Shown here: positions 1 to 7,939 of the stretch, in pieces
How positions within the stretch are numbered: the first letter of the stretch is position 1
Layout: each line of letters starts with the position of its first letter
Origin: Nitrospirota bacterium
GTDB lineage: Bacteria > Nitrospirota > Thermodesulfovibrionia > Thermodesulfovibrionales > Dissulfurispiraceae
Length of the DNA stretch: 64,000 bases
Assembly (NCBI GenBank): GCA_009773415.1
Contig: WSNO01000005.1
Coordinates: 51,163-115,162 of the forward strand
Reading direction: 5' to 3'
Made by a program: the position numbers and the translations under genes
The notes under the pieces: model-generated
What the model was told of the DNA's origin: nothing
Databases searched by the model: none
What the model saw: the letters and a program-made list of their open reading frames with translations, nothing else

Positions 1-1053
1 CTCATATCCTTCTGGCTCACAGCCGGGCCGGGGCTTGCGTCCCCGTTAGCCCCCGTTCTCATAGCCACTGCTTTTATTATCCCGTGCATCTTGCTCATAA
101 ATACGTCTCTTGCAACCATAAAGCAGTTTCAGGAAGCGAGCAAGCCTCCTCCGCTGCCGCGGCATACCATTCAGCTGCTGAATGCGTATCTGGATCCGTT
201 CAAAGCCCTGATGGATTCAACAAAGGACTCTGTCTACCTGCTCGGCAGGGACGGGAGATTGTTGTGCGTGAATCAGGCGCATCTCGACCGCTTGGGTCTA
301 GGTGAACATCAAGTCGTCGGCAGGTATTATCAGGATGTTCACTCCGCTGATGAATGGGCGGCAACGGAGATCGCGCTGAACAGAGTTTTGCGCAGCACTC
401 TTCCCATGGACGAAGAGTACCAGAGTCCGCGTGACGGGGGGTACTACCTGCGAAGCATCACCCCCGTGCAGGATGACAAAGGCAGGTTCAGCGCTGTTCT
501 GGTTACTTCAAAAGATATCAGCGAGCGCCGCCATCTTGAAGACCGCATGAGAACCTGGGCGCTGCAGGATGAGCTGACCGGACTGCTCAACCGCCGCGGC
601 TTTCTGCTCTTCGCGGAACAACAGATTTCTGTGGCAAGGCGGCTCGGCAGACGCCTCCTGGTGCTGTTCATGGACATGGACAACCTGAAAACGATTAATG
701 ACACCCTCGGCCATGAACAGGGGAATGCCGCTATTCAGGAAATAGCACAAGTGATGCACGAAACGTTCCGGAAGGCTGATATTCTGGCACGGGTCGGCGG
801 AGATGAGTTTGCTGTTCTGGCATTTGAAAGTACAACCGGATATGCGGATGCTCTCCAGTCAAGGCTCTTGAGAACTGTATTGGCCCATAATGCGAAAAAA
901 GACAGATGCTTTGATGTTTCCATGAGCGTCGGCGCCGTAATCTGGGACCCGACATCCGAACAAACCATTGAAGACGTGCTGGTGATTGCCGACAAACAGA
1001 TGTATGAAGCGAAAATGCAGAAAAAAGCCTCCAGCCCATCACGGCAGGGCTGA
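1..1053 (+). CDS. Membrane-anchored PAS-GGDEF diguanylate cyclase (5' partial)
   Basis: The frame is open from the first base of the window, so the start lies upstream. The first 30 or so visible residues are strongly hydrophobic and look like the end of a membrane region. A PAS-like sensor follows (about 150-540 nt), joined by a short linker to a GGDEF domain. The GGDEF signature is intact (796-810), which predicts synthesis of c-di-GMP from two GTP. An RKAD sequence lies exactly five residues before GGDEF, matching the RxxD inhibitory I-site for product feedback. The stop is at 1051-1053. The signal sensed by the PAS domain cannot be read from sequence. No EAL or HD-GYP phosphodiesterase occurs in the window. 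Confidence 0.9.
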   Translation, partial: LISFWLTAGPGLASPLAPVLIATAFIIPCILLINTSLATIKQFQEASKPPPLPRHTIQLLNAYLDPFKALMDSTKDSVYLLGRDGRLLCVNQAHLDRLGLGEHQVVGRYYQDVHSADEWAATEIALNRVLRSTLPMDEEYQSPRDGGYYLRSITPVQDDKGRFSAVLVTSKDISERRHLEDRMRTWALQDELTGLLNRRGFLLFAEQQISVARRLGRRLLVLFMDMDNLKTINDTLGHEQGNAAIQEIAQVMHETFRKADILARVGGDEFAVLAFESTTGYADALQSRLLRTVLAHNAKKDRCFDVSMSVGAVIWDPTSEQTIEDVLVIADKQMYEAKMQKKASSPSRQG

Positions 1054-1075
1054 AGTAATCGTCCTCATGCGCTTG

Positions 1076-1105
1076 TTGATTGTTTTTGAGCGCTGTCGGT
1101 AATCT
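1076..1105 (+). promoter_or_regulatory. Sigma70-like promoter abutting the HAD gene
   Basis: TTGATT (1076-1081), an 18-bp spacer and TAATCT (1100-1105). The -10 hexamer ends six bases before the ATG at 1112 and no Shine-Dalgarno sequence is visible. If used, the transcript would start at or next to the start codon. Confidence 0.5.
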
Positions 1106-1111
1106 AAACAG

Positions 1112-1792
1112 ATGAAATTCCTCCTTTTCGACATTGACGGAACACTCATGAGCGCAGGCGGTGCGGGCACGCGGTCGCTGGACGCCGCGTTTCGCGAAAT
1201 CCTCAGCATAGATAACGCCTTTCATGGCGTCAACATGGCCGGCAAGACAGATCCCCTTATCGTTAAGGAAGGGCTTGCAAAGCACGGCGTACCAAACAAC
1301 AACGGGATTGTCCCGCAGGTGCTCGAATCATACCTCGCCCACCTGCGCACTGAAATACATTCAGATAAAAAGCACCTTAAGCCGGGCATCCCTGAGGCTC
1401 TCGATGTGCTCAAAGATATGCCTGAATATACGATCGGCCTGCTGACCGGCAATCTTGAGGCCGGAGCGCATATAAAACTGGAAGCCTTCGGCATTTACGA
1501 CTTTTTTCTCTGCGGCGCGTTCGGCAGCGACCACGAAGACAGAAATCTGCTTCTGCCCATTGCGGTGCAGCGCTTTCGTGAAAAGAAACAGCAGGAGATC
1601 GTCTTCAGCAAGTGCGTCATCATCGGGGATACGCCGCGTGATGTTGCATGTTGCAAACCATATGGCGCGGCATGCATTGCCGTGGCAACAGGTCCGTATG
1701 CCCGGGCTGAGCTTGAAAAAACCGAAGCAGACGTCGTAATGGACGATCTTCGCGATACTGCCCGGTTTCTGAATGCGCTGGAAAGGCTCTGA
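1112..1792 (+). CDS. HAD-superfamily hydrolase, phosphoglycolate phosphatase-like
   Basis: 226 residues. HAD motif I is at the N-terminus as D7-I-D9-G-T, with the nucleophile Asp and general acid Asp. Motif II is the Thr of LLTGN near residue 112, and motif IV is GDTPRDV near residue 172. A helical cap lies between motifs I and II, as in the Gph/PhoE-like subgroup that dephosphorylates small metabolites such as 2-phosphoglycolate. The substrate cannot be decided from sequence. The next gene starts five bases after the stop, so the two are probably cotranscribed. Confidence 0.85.
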   Translation: MKFLLFDIDGTLMSAGGAGTRSLDAAFREILSIDNAFHGVNMAGKTDPLIVKEGLAKHGVPNNNGIVPQVLESYLAHLRTEIHSDKKHLKPGIPEALDVLKDMPEYTIGLLTGNLEAGAHIKLEAFGIYDFFLCGAFGSDHEDRNLLLPIAVQRFREKKQQEIVFSKCVIIGDTPRDVACCKPYGAACIAVATGPYARAELEKTEADVVMDDLRDTARFLNALERL

Positions 1793-1797
1793 CATTG

Positions 1798-3693
1798 ATG
1801 GACACGCGACCATACAGTTTCTGGAATAATACTGTCCTGTCTGAAGATGCTCCGTTCCGCATCGGCCGCCGCGAAACTGCGGCCGTCATGGGATGGGGCG
1901 GGATTCGCGTATTTGATCAGGACGTGGATCTGCTTTCGCTCTGCATTGCATATGCGCGGGCTTTTGCCGGATACTCCTGTGGCCAGTGCATGCCGTGCGG
2001 TCTCGGTTCAAAAAAACTGGCGGAAGGCTTTGTTCGGCTTCAAGCCGGCACAATGGCTCCCGCGGAACTTGCCCGACTCCGGGATCTTGCGGACACCATC
2101 GCGAAGTCTTCCCTGTGTCAGATTGGACAGACAACGCCGCACGCGCTCATCCATGTCATTGATACATTTGCAGAGCAACTCCTGCAGCCCGCTGACTCCT
2201 CTAGAGCGGCAACCTACACGTCGATACTGACGGCGCCGTGCATGCAGGCATGCCCTATTCATCTCGATATTCCCCGCTATGTCGAGGAAGTGAAGATGAA
2301 CCGCTTCAGCAAAGCGTTCGACGTTATCTGTTCGCGCCTTCCCCTGCCGGGCGTTGTCGGGCGGGTATGCACGCGGCCATGCGAAAGCAACTGCCGACGA
2401 ACGCTAATCGATGAACCGATACAGATTAAGCACCTGAAGCGCTTCGTTGCTGATCATGCTCGTGAACATGACTATACGCCACGGTATCCGACCGCTGTTG
2501 AGAAGGGCATTCCGATAGCCGTCATCGGCGCCGGACCGGCAGGCCTCACCTGCGCGCACTTTCTTGCGCTCCAGGGCTATCCGGTCACCATATTTGAGTC
2601 TCTTTCCGAGCCGGGCGGTATGGCTGCCGTCGGCATTCCTGACTATCGCCTGCCGAGGGAGATCCTGCGGGGCGAGGTCGCTCAGATTGAAAAGCTCGGC
2701 GTGAACATTGAATACAATAAAACCCTCGGCATTGACTTTGCGATCGAGGATCTTGAGCGGGAGGGATTCAAGGCGATATTCCTCGCTATGGGATGCCACT
2801 GCCACAAGAAGCTCGGGATCGAGGGCGAAGACAAAAATTTCGAAGGATTCATTCCCGGCATCTTTTTCCTGCGTTTCGCAAATATGGGCGAAGAAACGCC
2901 GAAAGGAAAAAAACTGGTCGTTATCGGCGGGGGAAATGTCGCCGTTGACTCAGCGCGCATGGGCTTTCGCCTTGGCTTTGAAGAAGTGCATGTCGTCTAT
3001 CGCCGCACCCGTGCTGAGATGCCTGCCGACCATGTCGAAGTGCGCGATGCAATGGCCGAAGGCGTGCAGTTTCATTTCCTCACCGCACCGAACCGCATTG
3101 TCGGAGAAAGCGGCAGGGTGAAGGGGCTTGAATGCTTACGGATGAAACTGGGCGAGCCTGACGCATCGGGACGGAAACGGCCCATTCCGGTGCCGGACTC
3201 CGCTTTCTTCATTAACGCGGACGTGCTTGTTCCCACCGTCGGACAAGAGTCTGACTTCGGGTGCCTCACCAGCCTGCCGGGAGTAAATATCACGAAAAAG
3301 GGAACGGTCATTATCGATGAGACCTTTATGACCCACAAGCCCGGCGTCTTTGCGGGCGGAGATTGTGTCAGCGGACCGGATATGCTCATCCGCGCCTGCG
3401 CCCACGGCCGGCTGAGCGGCATGCATATGCACCATTTTCTGACCGCAGGCCAGTCTGAACCCTTTGAGGAACAGCTTGACGAAAAGTTCATTGCGCAGCT
3501 GAAGCCGTTTGACCCGAAAGAGAAGCTGCAGATTCCGGGCGGCACACCGCGCATGCCTGTTCAACATGAAGACGCTGAGCTGAGAAAACATGACTTTCGG
3601 GAAGTAGACAAGGGGTTTACGCCGGACGAAGCCCGAAAAGAAGCAGGCCGCTGCCTCAGATGCTATCGGGTGGTTGTTGCTGAATATCGTTGA
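1798..3693 (+). CDS. NuoF-type Fe-S domain fused to GltD-like FAD/NAD(P) oxidoreductase
   Basis: About 631 residues from ATG 1798; a TTG directly before it could also serve. Residues about 50-125 match the C-terminal 4Fe-4S domain of NuoF (CGQCMPC near 60-66 and a fourth Cys near 107), but the FMN/NADH-binding part of NuoF is absent. Next is a GltD-type Fe-S adaptor with two Cys clusters, CMQAC and VCTRPCESNC. The FAD-binding GAGPAG lies near 244, a second nucleotide motif GGGNVA near 376, and the C-terminal GGDCVSGP near 520. It probably passes electrons between NAD(P)H and a partner Fe-S protein or ferredoxin. Similar fusions occur beside hydrogenases and dehydrogenases in anaerobes, but no partner is adjacent here. 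Confidence 0.85.
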   Translation: MDTRPYSFWNNTVLSEDAPFRIGRRETAAVMGWGGIRVFDQDVDLLSLCIAYARAFAGYSCGQCMPCGLGSKKLAEGFVRLQAGTMAPAELARLRDLADTIAKSSLCQIGQTTPHALIHVIDTFAEQLLQPADSSRAATYTSILTAPCMQACPIHLDIPRYVEEVKMNRFSKAFDVICSRLPLPGVVGRVCTRPCESNCRRTLIDEPIQIKHLKRFVADHAREHDYTPRYPTAVEKGIPIAVIGAGPAGLTCAHFLALQGYPVTIFESLSEPGGMAAVGIPDYRLPREILRGEVAQIEKLGVNIEYNKTLGIDFAIEDLEREGFKAIFLAMGCHCHKKLGIEGEDKNFEGFIPGIFFLRFANMGEETPKGKKLVVIGGGNVAVDSARMGFRLGFEEVHVVYRRTRAEMPADHVEVRDAMAEGVQFHFLTAPNRIVGESGRVKGLECLRMKLGEPDASGRKRPIPVPDSAFFINADVLVPTVGQESDFGCLTSLPGVNITKKGTVIIDETFMTHKPGVFAGGDCVSGPDMLIRACAHGRLSGMHMHHFLTAGQSEPFEEQLDEKFIAQLKPFDPKEKLQIPGGTPRMPVQHEDAELRKHDFREVDKGFTPDEARKEAGRCLRCYRVVVAEYR

Positions 3694-3732
3694 GAGAATG
3701 CTTCGCCATGCCGGTCCAACCCGCTTCAGTTC

Positions 3733-3741
3733 TGCTATAAT
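3733..3741 (+). promoter_or_regulatory. Extended -10 promoter for the lipoprotein gene
   Basis: TGcTATAAT, a perfect -10 with the TGn extension and no good -35. It lies 35 bases before ATG 3777, which is preceded by a GAGGA ribosome-binding site. Confidence 0.55.
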
Positions 3742-3776
3742 TTCTTGAACAATACGCAGCATCGTGAGGACCTATC

Positions 3777-4169
3777 ATGAACACCAGAACAGATCGTAGA
3801 GTGCTTCTGCTTCTCTTTTCCTGCTTCCTGCTTTTCGTCTCTGCCTGCGCATCGCCCCAGAGGTCGATAGAATCCCGCGGTGAGGAATGGATATCGAGGA
3901 CGCTGCCAGAGCTGAGAGAGGCGATGGCGCGCCCTGATTCCTATGCTTCAAAAATACGCTGGAAAGAAAGCACCTATCCGCTCGTAAACGATGATATTGT
4001 TTTTATTGAGCCTGTCGACAGTGAATGTTTCATCCACTGGAAGGTGCGGTCATCGGGTCTCATTGTAGGGTATAAGGCCGTCGGCAAAGCATGTGAACCA
4101 AAGCCAGGCACGCCGGGAGCCGCGGAAACGTTGCAAGAACGCTTGACGAAGCCGTCCGACTCCTGGTAA
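3777..4169 (+). CDS. Small predicted lipoprotein of unknown function
   Basis: 130 residues. A positively charged N-terminus and a hydrophobic stretch end in a lipobox, V-S-A-C at about residues 22-25, predicting lipidation and membrane anchoring. The mature part is hydrophilic with two further Cys residues, near positions 83 and 102, that could form a disulfide. I recognise no family. A GAGGA motif upstream supports the ATG. A weak hairpin (AAGCG/CGCTT) followed by a T run at about 4226-4245 may end the transcript. Confidence 0.7.
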   Translation: MNTRTDRRVLLLLFSCFLLFVSACASPQRSIESRGEEWISRTLPELREAMARPDSYASKIRWKESTYPLVNDDIVFIEPVDSECFIHWKVRSSGLIVGYKAVGKACEPKPGTPGAAETLQERLTKPSDSW

Positions 4170-4259
4170 GAGAGGCCCCCGCTTCCAGCCAAGCAGGTAA
4201 GGCAACATTCTTGGAAAGGGAATAGAAGCGCTCTTTATCGCTTTTTCATGCCCGACGCA

Positions 4260-4655
4260 TCAGGCGCTTTTTCCCCTAATCTCCGCAATCGCCTCAAGAA
4301 TAACTTCTCGCACGGACTCGTTTTCATCCTCGCTGCGAGATTCAAGAAGAGGCAGGGCGCTGTCGTCTCTGAGCATGCCGAGCACATAGGCGGCATCGCC
4401 CCGGACCGTCGGATTTTCAAACTTCAGCAACTCGGCAAACGCCGGAATCTGGGAAGTGAGGCGGTCGGGATGCGTTTTGGCCAGTTCTTCAATAAGCGCA
4501 GTTGCACCAAGACGGACGCGCATTCGTTCATCCTGCAGCATTTCCGCAATCAACGGAGTCAGCTTCTCGTCAGCCCGAAACATATCTATGATGTTGTCGA
4601 GAAACCCGAGATCCATATGATCGAAAATCATCTGTTTTAATTCTTCGCTCGTCAT
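4260..4655 (-). CDS. HEAT-repeat protein
   Basis: 131 residues from the ATG at 4655, chosen because an AGGAAGG sits four bases upstream; an in-frame start 13 codons earlier has no such site. The protein is nearly all helical and carries about three HEAT/PBS-lyase-type repeats, seen in segments such as VRLGATALIEELA, VRGDAAYVLGMLRD and VREVILEAIAEI. HEAT repeats build protein-binding solenoids and have no enzymatic role by themselves. It is the last gene of the mqnE-mqnC-trxB-like operon, so a scaffold for a redox partner is possible but unproven. Confidence 0.75.
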   Translation of the reverse strand: MTSEELKQMIFDHMDLGFLDNIIDMFRADEKLTPLIAEMLQDERMRVRLGATALIEELAKTHPDRLTSQIPAFAELLKFENPTVRGDAAYVLGMLRDDSALPLLESRSEDENESVREVILEAIAEIRGKSA

Positions 4656-4700
4656 GAAACCTTCCTGCTCCTTTATCATTACAGCCCACGGCACATGTTC

Positions 4701-5645
4701 TTACCCATGCCAGTCGACTTTCGTTTTTTTTCTGCCGTAGATATGCTTTTCCGCCGAGAGCGCCGCAAGCGCGCCCTGCGCAGACGCCACGATGACCTGC
4801 CGTGCTTCGGTGCAGACAACGTCGCCCGCCGCGAACACTCCCGGCAGATTTGTTGCCATGGCGGCATTGGTGATAATGCACCCTTCTTCAGACAACTCGA
4901 CTGCTCCCTGCAGGAAATCCACAATCGGCCGGCTGCCGCTGAGGTACACAAATACACCGTCCATCGCCAGCTCGCTCTCACCGTCTGCACCTTTCATTCT
5001 TATCTTTTCAACCAGGTCGCCGCCCGAAATCTCCGCAACCGTTTTGCCGGTCAGCACCTTGATATTTGAAATGGCGAGCGCGGGGTGGTCTTCTTCGGCC
5101 TTCAGTTTCTGCGTCGGAGAAATGAGATAGACCGTTTCGGCAAAGCGCGCAAGAACACCGGCATCTTTCACCGCCTCTTCGGAGTTGCCGAGAACACACA
5201 CGGTTTTGCCTTTGAAAAAAGCGGCGTCGCAGATGGCACAGTAGCTCACGCCCCGGCCGAGAAACTCCTCTTCGCCCTTTATGGCAGCCTTTCTGCCCAT
5301 TGAACCGGTGGCAATGATGACCGTCTTGCCCTGATAGGTCGCATCCATCGTGAAAACCTGCTTCAGCTCTTTTCCAAGCATGACGCCGATGACCTGGACA
5401 TCTTCCCTGTATTCAGCGCCGAAGCTGAGAGCCTGTTTGTGCATAACCTCCAGCAGTTCCTTGCCGGTCAGCGGTTTTTCGAGCCCCGGATAGTTTTCTA
5501 TGAGGCTTGCATATGCCAGAGCTCCGGCGGTTTTCGATTTGTCGAGGATAATAGTTTTCATCTTTGCACGGGCAGCATAGAGAGCAGCGCTCTGTCCTGC
5601 CGGTCCGCCGCCGATGATAAGAACGTCGTATACGGTTTCTGTCAT
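4701..5645 (-). CDS. Thioredoxin-reductase-like flavoprotein with altered NADPH site
   Basis: 314 residues, the usual length for low-Mr thioredoxin reductase. It has FAD-binding GGGPAG at residues 12-17, a redox-active CAIC at 136-139 (CATC in most members) and the C-terminal FAD motif GVFAAGD. The NADPH region is unusual. The usual GGGDSA is replaced by LGNSEEA (about 152-158), and the HRRxxxR stretch that recognises the 2'-phosphate is ISPTQKLKA. It may use NADH or another donor such as ferredoxin, or act on a partner other than thioredoxin. An AGGAG site lies upstream of ATG 5645, and mqnC ends nine bases before the gene. Confidence 0.85.
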   Translation of the reverse strand: MTETVYDVLIIGGGPAGQSAALYAARAKMKTIILDKSKTAGALAYASLIENYPGLEKPLTGKELLEVMHKQALSFGAEYREDVQVIGVMLGKELKQVFTMDATYQGKTVIIATGSMGRKAAIKGEEEFLGRGVSYCAICDAAFFKGKTVCVLGNSEEAVKDAGVLARFAETVYLISPTQKLKAEEDHPALAISNIKVLTGKTVAEISGGDLVEKIRMKGADGESELAMDGVFVYLSGSRPIVDFLQGAVELSEEGCIITNAAMATNLPGVFAAGDVVCTEARQVIVASAQGALAALSAEKHIYGRKKTKVDWHG

Positions 5646-5654
5646 GGCTGTCTC

Positions 5655-6764
5655 CTAAAACATCCTGAGAATCTGATAATACGTATTCCTCTGTGCCGGC
5701 TGAAATCCGGCGTTCTTTATCGCGCTGATGATGTCGTCCTTCGTCACCTGGTAGGCTACTCCTGCGGCACGAACAACATTCTCCTCAATCATGGTCGACC
5801 CGAAATCGTTGGCGCCGAAACGGAGCGCAACCTGCGCCATCTTCAGGCCCTGCGTCACCCACGACGCCTGCAGGTTCCGGACATTGTCGAGATAGATCCG
5901 CGACAGCGCCAGCACACGCAGATAATCCACCGCCGTCGCCGTTTGGATTTCAGGCCATTGCTTGTCGACTGCCGGTTGGCTGATTCCGGTCTTTTCGCCT
6001 TTTGTTTTTTTCTTTTTCTCTGAATTCTTGTTTAATTCCGTGTTCCCCGGCTGAAACGACCACGGAATGAAGGCCGTAAAACCGCCGGTCTTGTCCTGCA
6101 GCGTCCTGACGGCATCGAGGTGATCGATAATCTCCTCCGGCGTTTCAACACTGCCGAACATCATGGTCGCCGTGGTCCTCATGCCGAGGCGATGGGCTTC
6201 TTCCATGACCTTCAGCCAGGTCGCCGTCTTGATTTTTTTAGGGCTCAGAACGTCACGCACGCGATCGGAGAGAATCTCCGCGCCGCCGCCCGGAATCGAA
6301 TCAAGCCCTGCCAGCCGGAGCAGCATAAGCGTCTCCCGAATCGTCAGCGCATGCCGCTGCGCCAGATAGGCGACTTCGGGCGGGGAAAAGCCATGGATAG
6401 CAATCTCAAACCGTTCTTTTATCCTCCGGAGAAGACCGGTGTAGTAGTCCAGATCGAGGTCGGGATGCAGTCCGCCCTGAAGCAGTATCTGAGTTCCTTC
6501 AAGAGCGATGGTTTCTTCGATCTTCCGAAAGAGTTCGCTTTCCGGGAGAACATACGCTTCGGGGCTGCCGGCATCACGGTAAAACGCGCAGAATGTGCAT
6601 CGGTTAATGCAGACATTGGTGTAGTTAATGTTACGGTCAACGATAAAAGTCGCCCTGCCTTCAGGGTGAAGCTCTTTCCTTGCGGCATCGGCCAGAGCCC
6701 CGAGTTCAAGCAGGTCAGCCTTCTGCAGAAGATTGAGCGCTTTCTGCCTGCTTATCCGCGCCAT
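5655..6764 (-). CDS. mqnC: Cyclic dehypoxanthinyl futalosine synthase (MqnC)
   Basis: 369 residues. A radical-SAM CxxxCxxC cluster motif is at C52, C56 and C59. HGFSPPE near 124-130 and IPGGGAEIL near 157-165 are typical of MqnC, which cyclises dehypoxanthine futalosine in the futalosine menaquinone pathway. The start overlaps mqnE by 13 bases, pointing to translational coupling. Residues about 245-274 hold a Lys-rich, low-complexity stretch between FQPGNTEL and the conserved ATAVDYLR segment. It looks like an insertion compared with typical MqnC proteins. The corresponding DNA (5943-6032) is AT-rich. Confidence 0.92.
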   Translation of the reverse strand: MARISRQKALNLLQKADLLELGALADAARKELHPEGRATFIVDRNINYTNVCINRCTFCAFYRDAGSPEAYVLPESELFRKIEETIALEGTQILLQGGLHPDLDLDYYTGLLRRIKERFEIAIHGFSPPEVAYLAQRHALTIRETLMLLRLAGLDSIPGGGAEILSDRVRDVLSPKKIKTATWLKVMEEAHRLGMRTTATMMFGSVETPEEIIDHLDAVRTLQDKTGGFTAFIPWSFQPGNTELNKNSEKKKKTKGEKTGISQPAVDKQWPEIQTATAVDYLRVLALSRIYLDNVRNLQASWVTQGLKMAQVALRFGANDFGSTMIEENVVRAAGVAYQVTKDDIISAIKNAGFQPAQRNTYYQILRMF

Positions 6765-7852
6765 AATGCCTTGTAAAGCCCGTCGCGTTCGACCGGAGCC
6801 TTCCCCGCCTTGCGGATAAGGGCAATCAGGTCGTCGCGCGTCATGGTGCCGCCGGTGAGGCCTCCCGCCATGTGGGCTATTTTTTCTTCGACGATGGTGC
6901 CGTCGATGTCATCCGCGCCGAACAAAAGCGCGACTTGCGATATTTTTTCTCCAAGCATAATCCAGTAGGCCTTGATATGATCGAAATTGTCGAGCACAAG
7001 GCGGCTGACCGCAATGGTCTTGAGGTCATCAAGACCGGAGGAGTAATGACCGCCGATTTCGGTATTTTTCGGATGGTACGCAAGCGGGATGAATGCCTGA
7101 AACCCGCCGGTCTTGTCCTGCAATTCCCGCAGCTTGAAGAGGTGATCCACCCGGTCTTCATACGTTTCGACATGACCGTACAGCATGGTGGCATTCGTCT
7201 TTATGCCGACACCGTGCGCGATCTTCATAATTTCGAGCCAGCGCGCACCCGGAATCTTCTCAGGGCAGACCTGATTGCGCACACGTTCCGCAAAAATCTC
7301 CGCGCCGCCTCCCGGCATTATCTGAAGCCCTGCGTCGCGGAGACGCGTCAACACATCATGCACGCGCAACCCGCTGATACGGGAAAAATAGTCGATTTCG
7401 ACGGCGGTAAATGCCTTGATATTTAATTTTGGGTGGCGTTTGCGGATAGCTGAAATAAGATTAAGATAAAAATCAAACGGCCAGTCAGGATGCAGTCCGC
7501 CGACAATATGCACTTCCGAAAAACCGCGAGGTCCGCCTGATAATGCGTCCGCTTGTTTCGTCCCGGAGCCGCAGTCAAGACGACCAAGCATCTCTTCGAG
7601 CGTCAGCTCATACGCTCCTTTTTCTTCCTTTGATCGGCTGAAGGCGCAAAATTTGCACCTGTTTACACAGATATTGGTCGGATTGATATGGCGGTTGACG
7701 ATAAAAAAGGCTTTTTCCCCGTTCTTCCGGCGTGCTGCTTCTCCTGCAAGCCTGCCGATGCCGAAAATATCGTCGCTCTGAAAAAGCCGCACCGCCTCTT
7801 TTCGCGTCAGACGTCCGCCGGAGAGAATCTTTGCGCGCAGTTTTTCGGGCAT
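6752..7852 (-). CDS. mqnE: Aminofutalosine synthase (MqnE)
   Basis: 366 residues, a radical-SAM enzyme with CxxxCxxC at C62, C66 and C69. The AFTAVEIDYF segment distinguishes MqnE from its paralogue MqnC. MqnE joins the chorismate-derived enolpyruvyl benzoate to SAM to make aminofutalosine, an early step of menaquinone synthesis. It is the first gene of the leftward operon and is divergent from the UvrA-family gene. A TATAAT sits five bases before its ATG and no Shine-Dalgarno is visible, so it may be translated from a leaderless transcript. mqnA, mqnB and mqnD are not in the window. Confidence 0.92.
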   Translation of the reverse strand: MPEKLRAKILSGGRLTRKEAVRLFQSDDIFGIGRLAGEAARRKNGEKAFFIVNRHINPTNICVNRCKFCAFSRSKEEKGAYELTLEEMLGRLDCGSGTKQADALSGGPRGFSEVHIVGGLHPDWPFDFYLNLISAIRKRHPKLNIKAFTAVEIDYFSRISGLRVHDVLTRLRDAGLQIMPGGGAEIFAERVRNQVCPEKIPGARWLEIMKIAHGVGIKTNATMLYGHVETYEDRVDHLFKLRELQDKTGGFQAFIPLAYHPKNTEIGGHYSSGLDDLKTIAVSRLVLDNFDHIKAYWIMLGEKISQVALLFGADDIDGTIVEEKIAHMAGGLTGGTMTRDDLIALIRKAGKAPVERDGLYKALWRG

Positions 7853-7857
7853 TGTTC

Positions 7858-7863
7858 ATTATA
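7858..7863 (-). promoter_or_regulatory. -10 element at the mqnE start codon
   Basis: Perfect TATAAT on the minus strand ending five bases before the mqnE ATG, with no convincing -35 and no Shine-Dalgarno. Consistent with a leaderless mRNA. Confidence 0.45.
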
Positions 7864-7902
7864 GCGCGGAAGCGCGGAAGAACGGAAGGCGATATCCCCG
7901 AC

Positions 7903-7933
7903 TTGCAGCCTTCTGCACTCTCTCTGGTAAAAT
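7903..7933 (+). promoter_or_regulatory. Promoter candidate for the UvrA-family gene
   Basis: TTGCAG (7903-7908) and TAAAAT (7928-7933) with a 19-bp spacer. The -10 ends six bases before ATG 7940. The only purine stretch (CAGG) touches the ATG and is too close to act as a Shine-Dalgarno. Confidence 0.4.
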
Positions 7934-7939
7934 GTCAGG

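Noticed and set aside
731..1285. 184-residue minus-strand frame over the GGDEF and HAD genes
   Set aside because: It is a shadow frame opposite two well-supported genes.
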